Notes under the pieces: model-generated
What the model was told of the DNA's origin: nothing
Databases searched by the model: none
The model's input: only the letters and a program-made list of their open reading frames with translations
Shown: one piece after another, positions 63,396 to 64,000 of the stretch
Position numbering within the stretch: position 1 is the stretch's first letter
How the letters are laid out: the number at the start of each line of letters is the position of its first letter
From: Pelodera strongyloides
Lineage: Eukaryota > Nematoda > Chromadorea > Rhabditida > Rhabditidae
Direction: 5' to 3'
Length of the DNA: 64,000 nucleotides
Assembly: GCA_036852015.1 (NCBI GenBank)
Contig: JAANDG010000041.1
Coordinates: forward strand, 414,296-478,295
Program-made: the position numbers and the translations under genes

Positions 63396-64000
63396 CATAG
63401 CCCCCAGTGTGTAAGTACGGTGTAGTGTGCATACACCACAGAAATACTACCGAAATCTCAGAAACGCACAACCCGAAAAAGCCAGGAATTTAGAACTACC
63501 GTACACATGAATAGGACACAGGGTCTCATAGTCCGTAAGAGAGTGCAGAGGAAAACCCTACACGAATATACAAATGACGAGAATTATCAGTCTTTCCGTT
63601 GTTCGAACTGTCACAAAAAAAAACAGACGCCGTTTCGCGCCCAACATTTGAATAATATGCATTATGATATAGAATATGTAGAATTAAGAGAATAATATCG
63701 AACTATAGATAAAATAGTATTATCCAGACATAGAAAGAGTAAGCCCGCCCTTTTATATCCGTAATTAGGGATCCCATTCTAGTAACGTTTACCATAGCTT
63801 ACTGTATAGCTACAATAAACTTGGTCCTGTTTGCGCAGCGACGCCACCTCCTAGCGCAAATGTTCAAATTTAGAATGGTGTAATTATACAAAAATCGTTC
63901 TTCAAAAATTAGCCAGACAAGAACCACTTACATATTAGGTTATAGTTGAATTACTCAACAATAATGATAATGTAAACAATATGCTTCTGATCGACAAACT
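63396..64000. other. Right edge, no supported gene
   Basis: A 62-codon plus frame at 63507-63695 contains a CxxC pair (RCSNCHKKK) but has no context to support it. The remainder is AT-rich. Confidence 0.35.

Overview
The window is eukaryotic nuclear DNA with intron-rich genes. Splice acceptors are mostly TTTYAG-like, and every start codon I could place lies 0 to about 65 bases downstream of a strong acceptor. That pattern fits spliced-leader trans-splicing, so an ecdysozoan and most likely a nematode is suggested. The species cannot be named from the sequence. Gene density is low and several introns exceed 2 kb. All exon models were built by hand from reading frame, intron phase, splice signals and recalled family sequences; no alignment was run.

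Layout. From the left edge to about 29.9 kb all genes lie on the minus strand. In transcription order they are a C-type lectin-like secreted protein (28.6-29.9 kb), an unrecognised 159-residue protein (25.5-27.7 kb), the AP-3 adaptor mu subunit (21.4-24.4 kb), a CHID1-type GH18 family protein (14.2-20.2 kb), and a SATB/DVE-family homeodomain regulator (left edge to 7.7 kb). Its N-terminus may lie farther upstream and its 3' end may lie outside the window. On the plus strand are fumarylacetoacetase (32.1-34.7 kb) and a very large, about 29-exon disordered protein with proline-rich, acidic and basic blocks (35.1-57.9 kb). A second unrecognised minus-strand gene (58.7-60.3 kb) faces it tail to tail. 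The right end (60.4-64 kb) holds no convincing gene but contains a foldback repeat.

The genes do not form one pathway. AP-3 mu (lysosome-related sorting), CHID1 (endolysosomal or secreted in vertebrates) and the lectin are all linked to the endomembrane system, but adjacency alone is no evidence of joint function. Fumarylacetoacetase is the last step of tyrosine catabolism. Its poly(A) signal is only about 165 bases before the leader-type acceptor of the next same-strand gene, so an operon-like pair is possible. I saw no tRNA, rRNA, CRISPR array or intact transposase. The novel material is the giant disordered protein and the two small unrecognised proteins.
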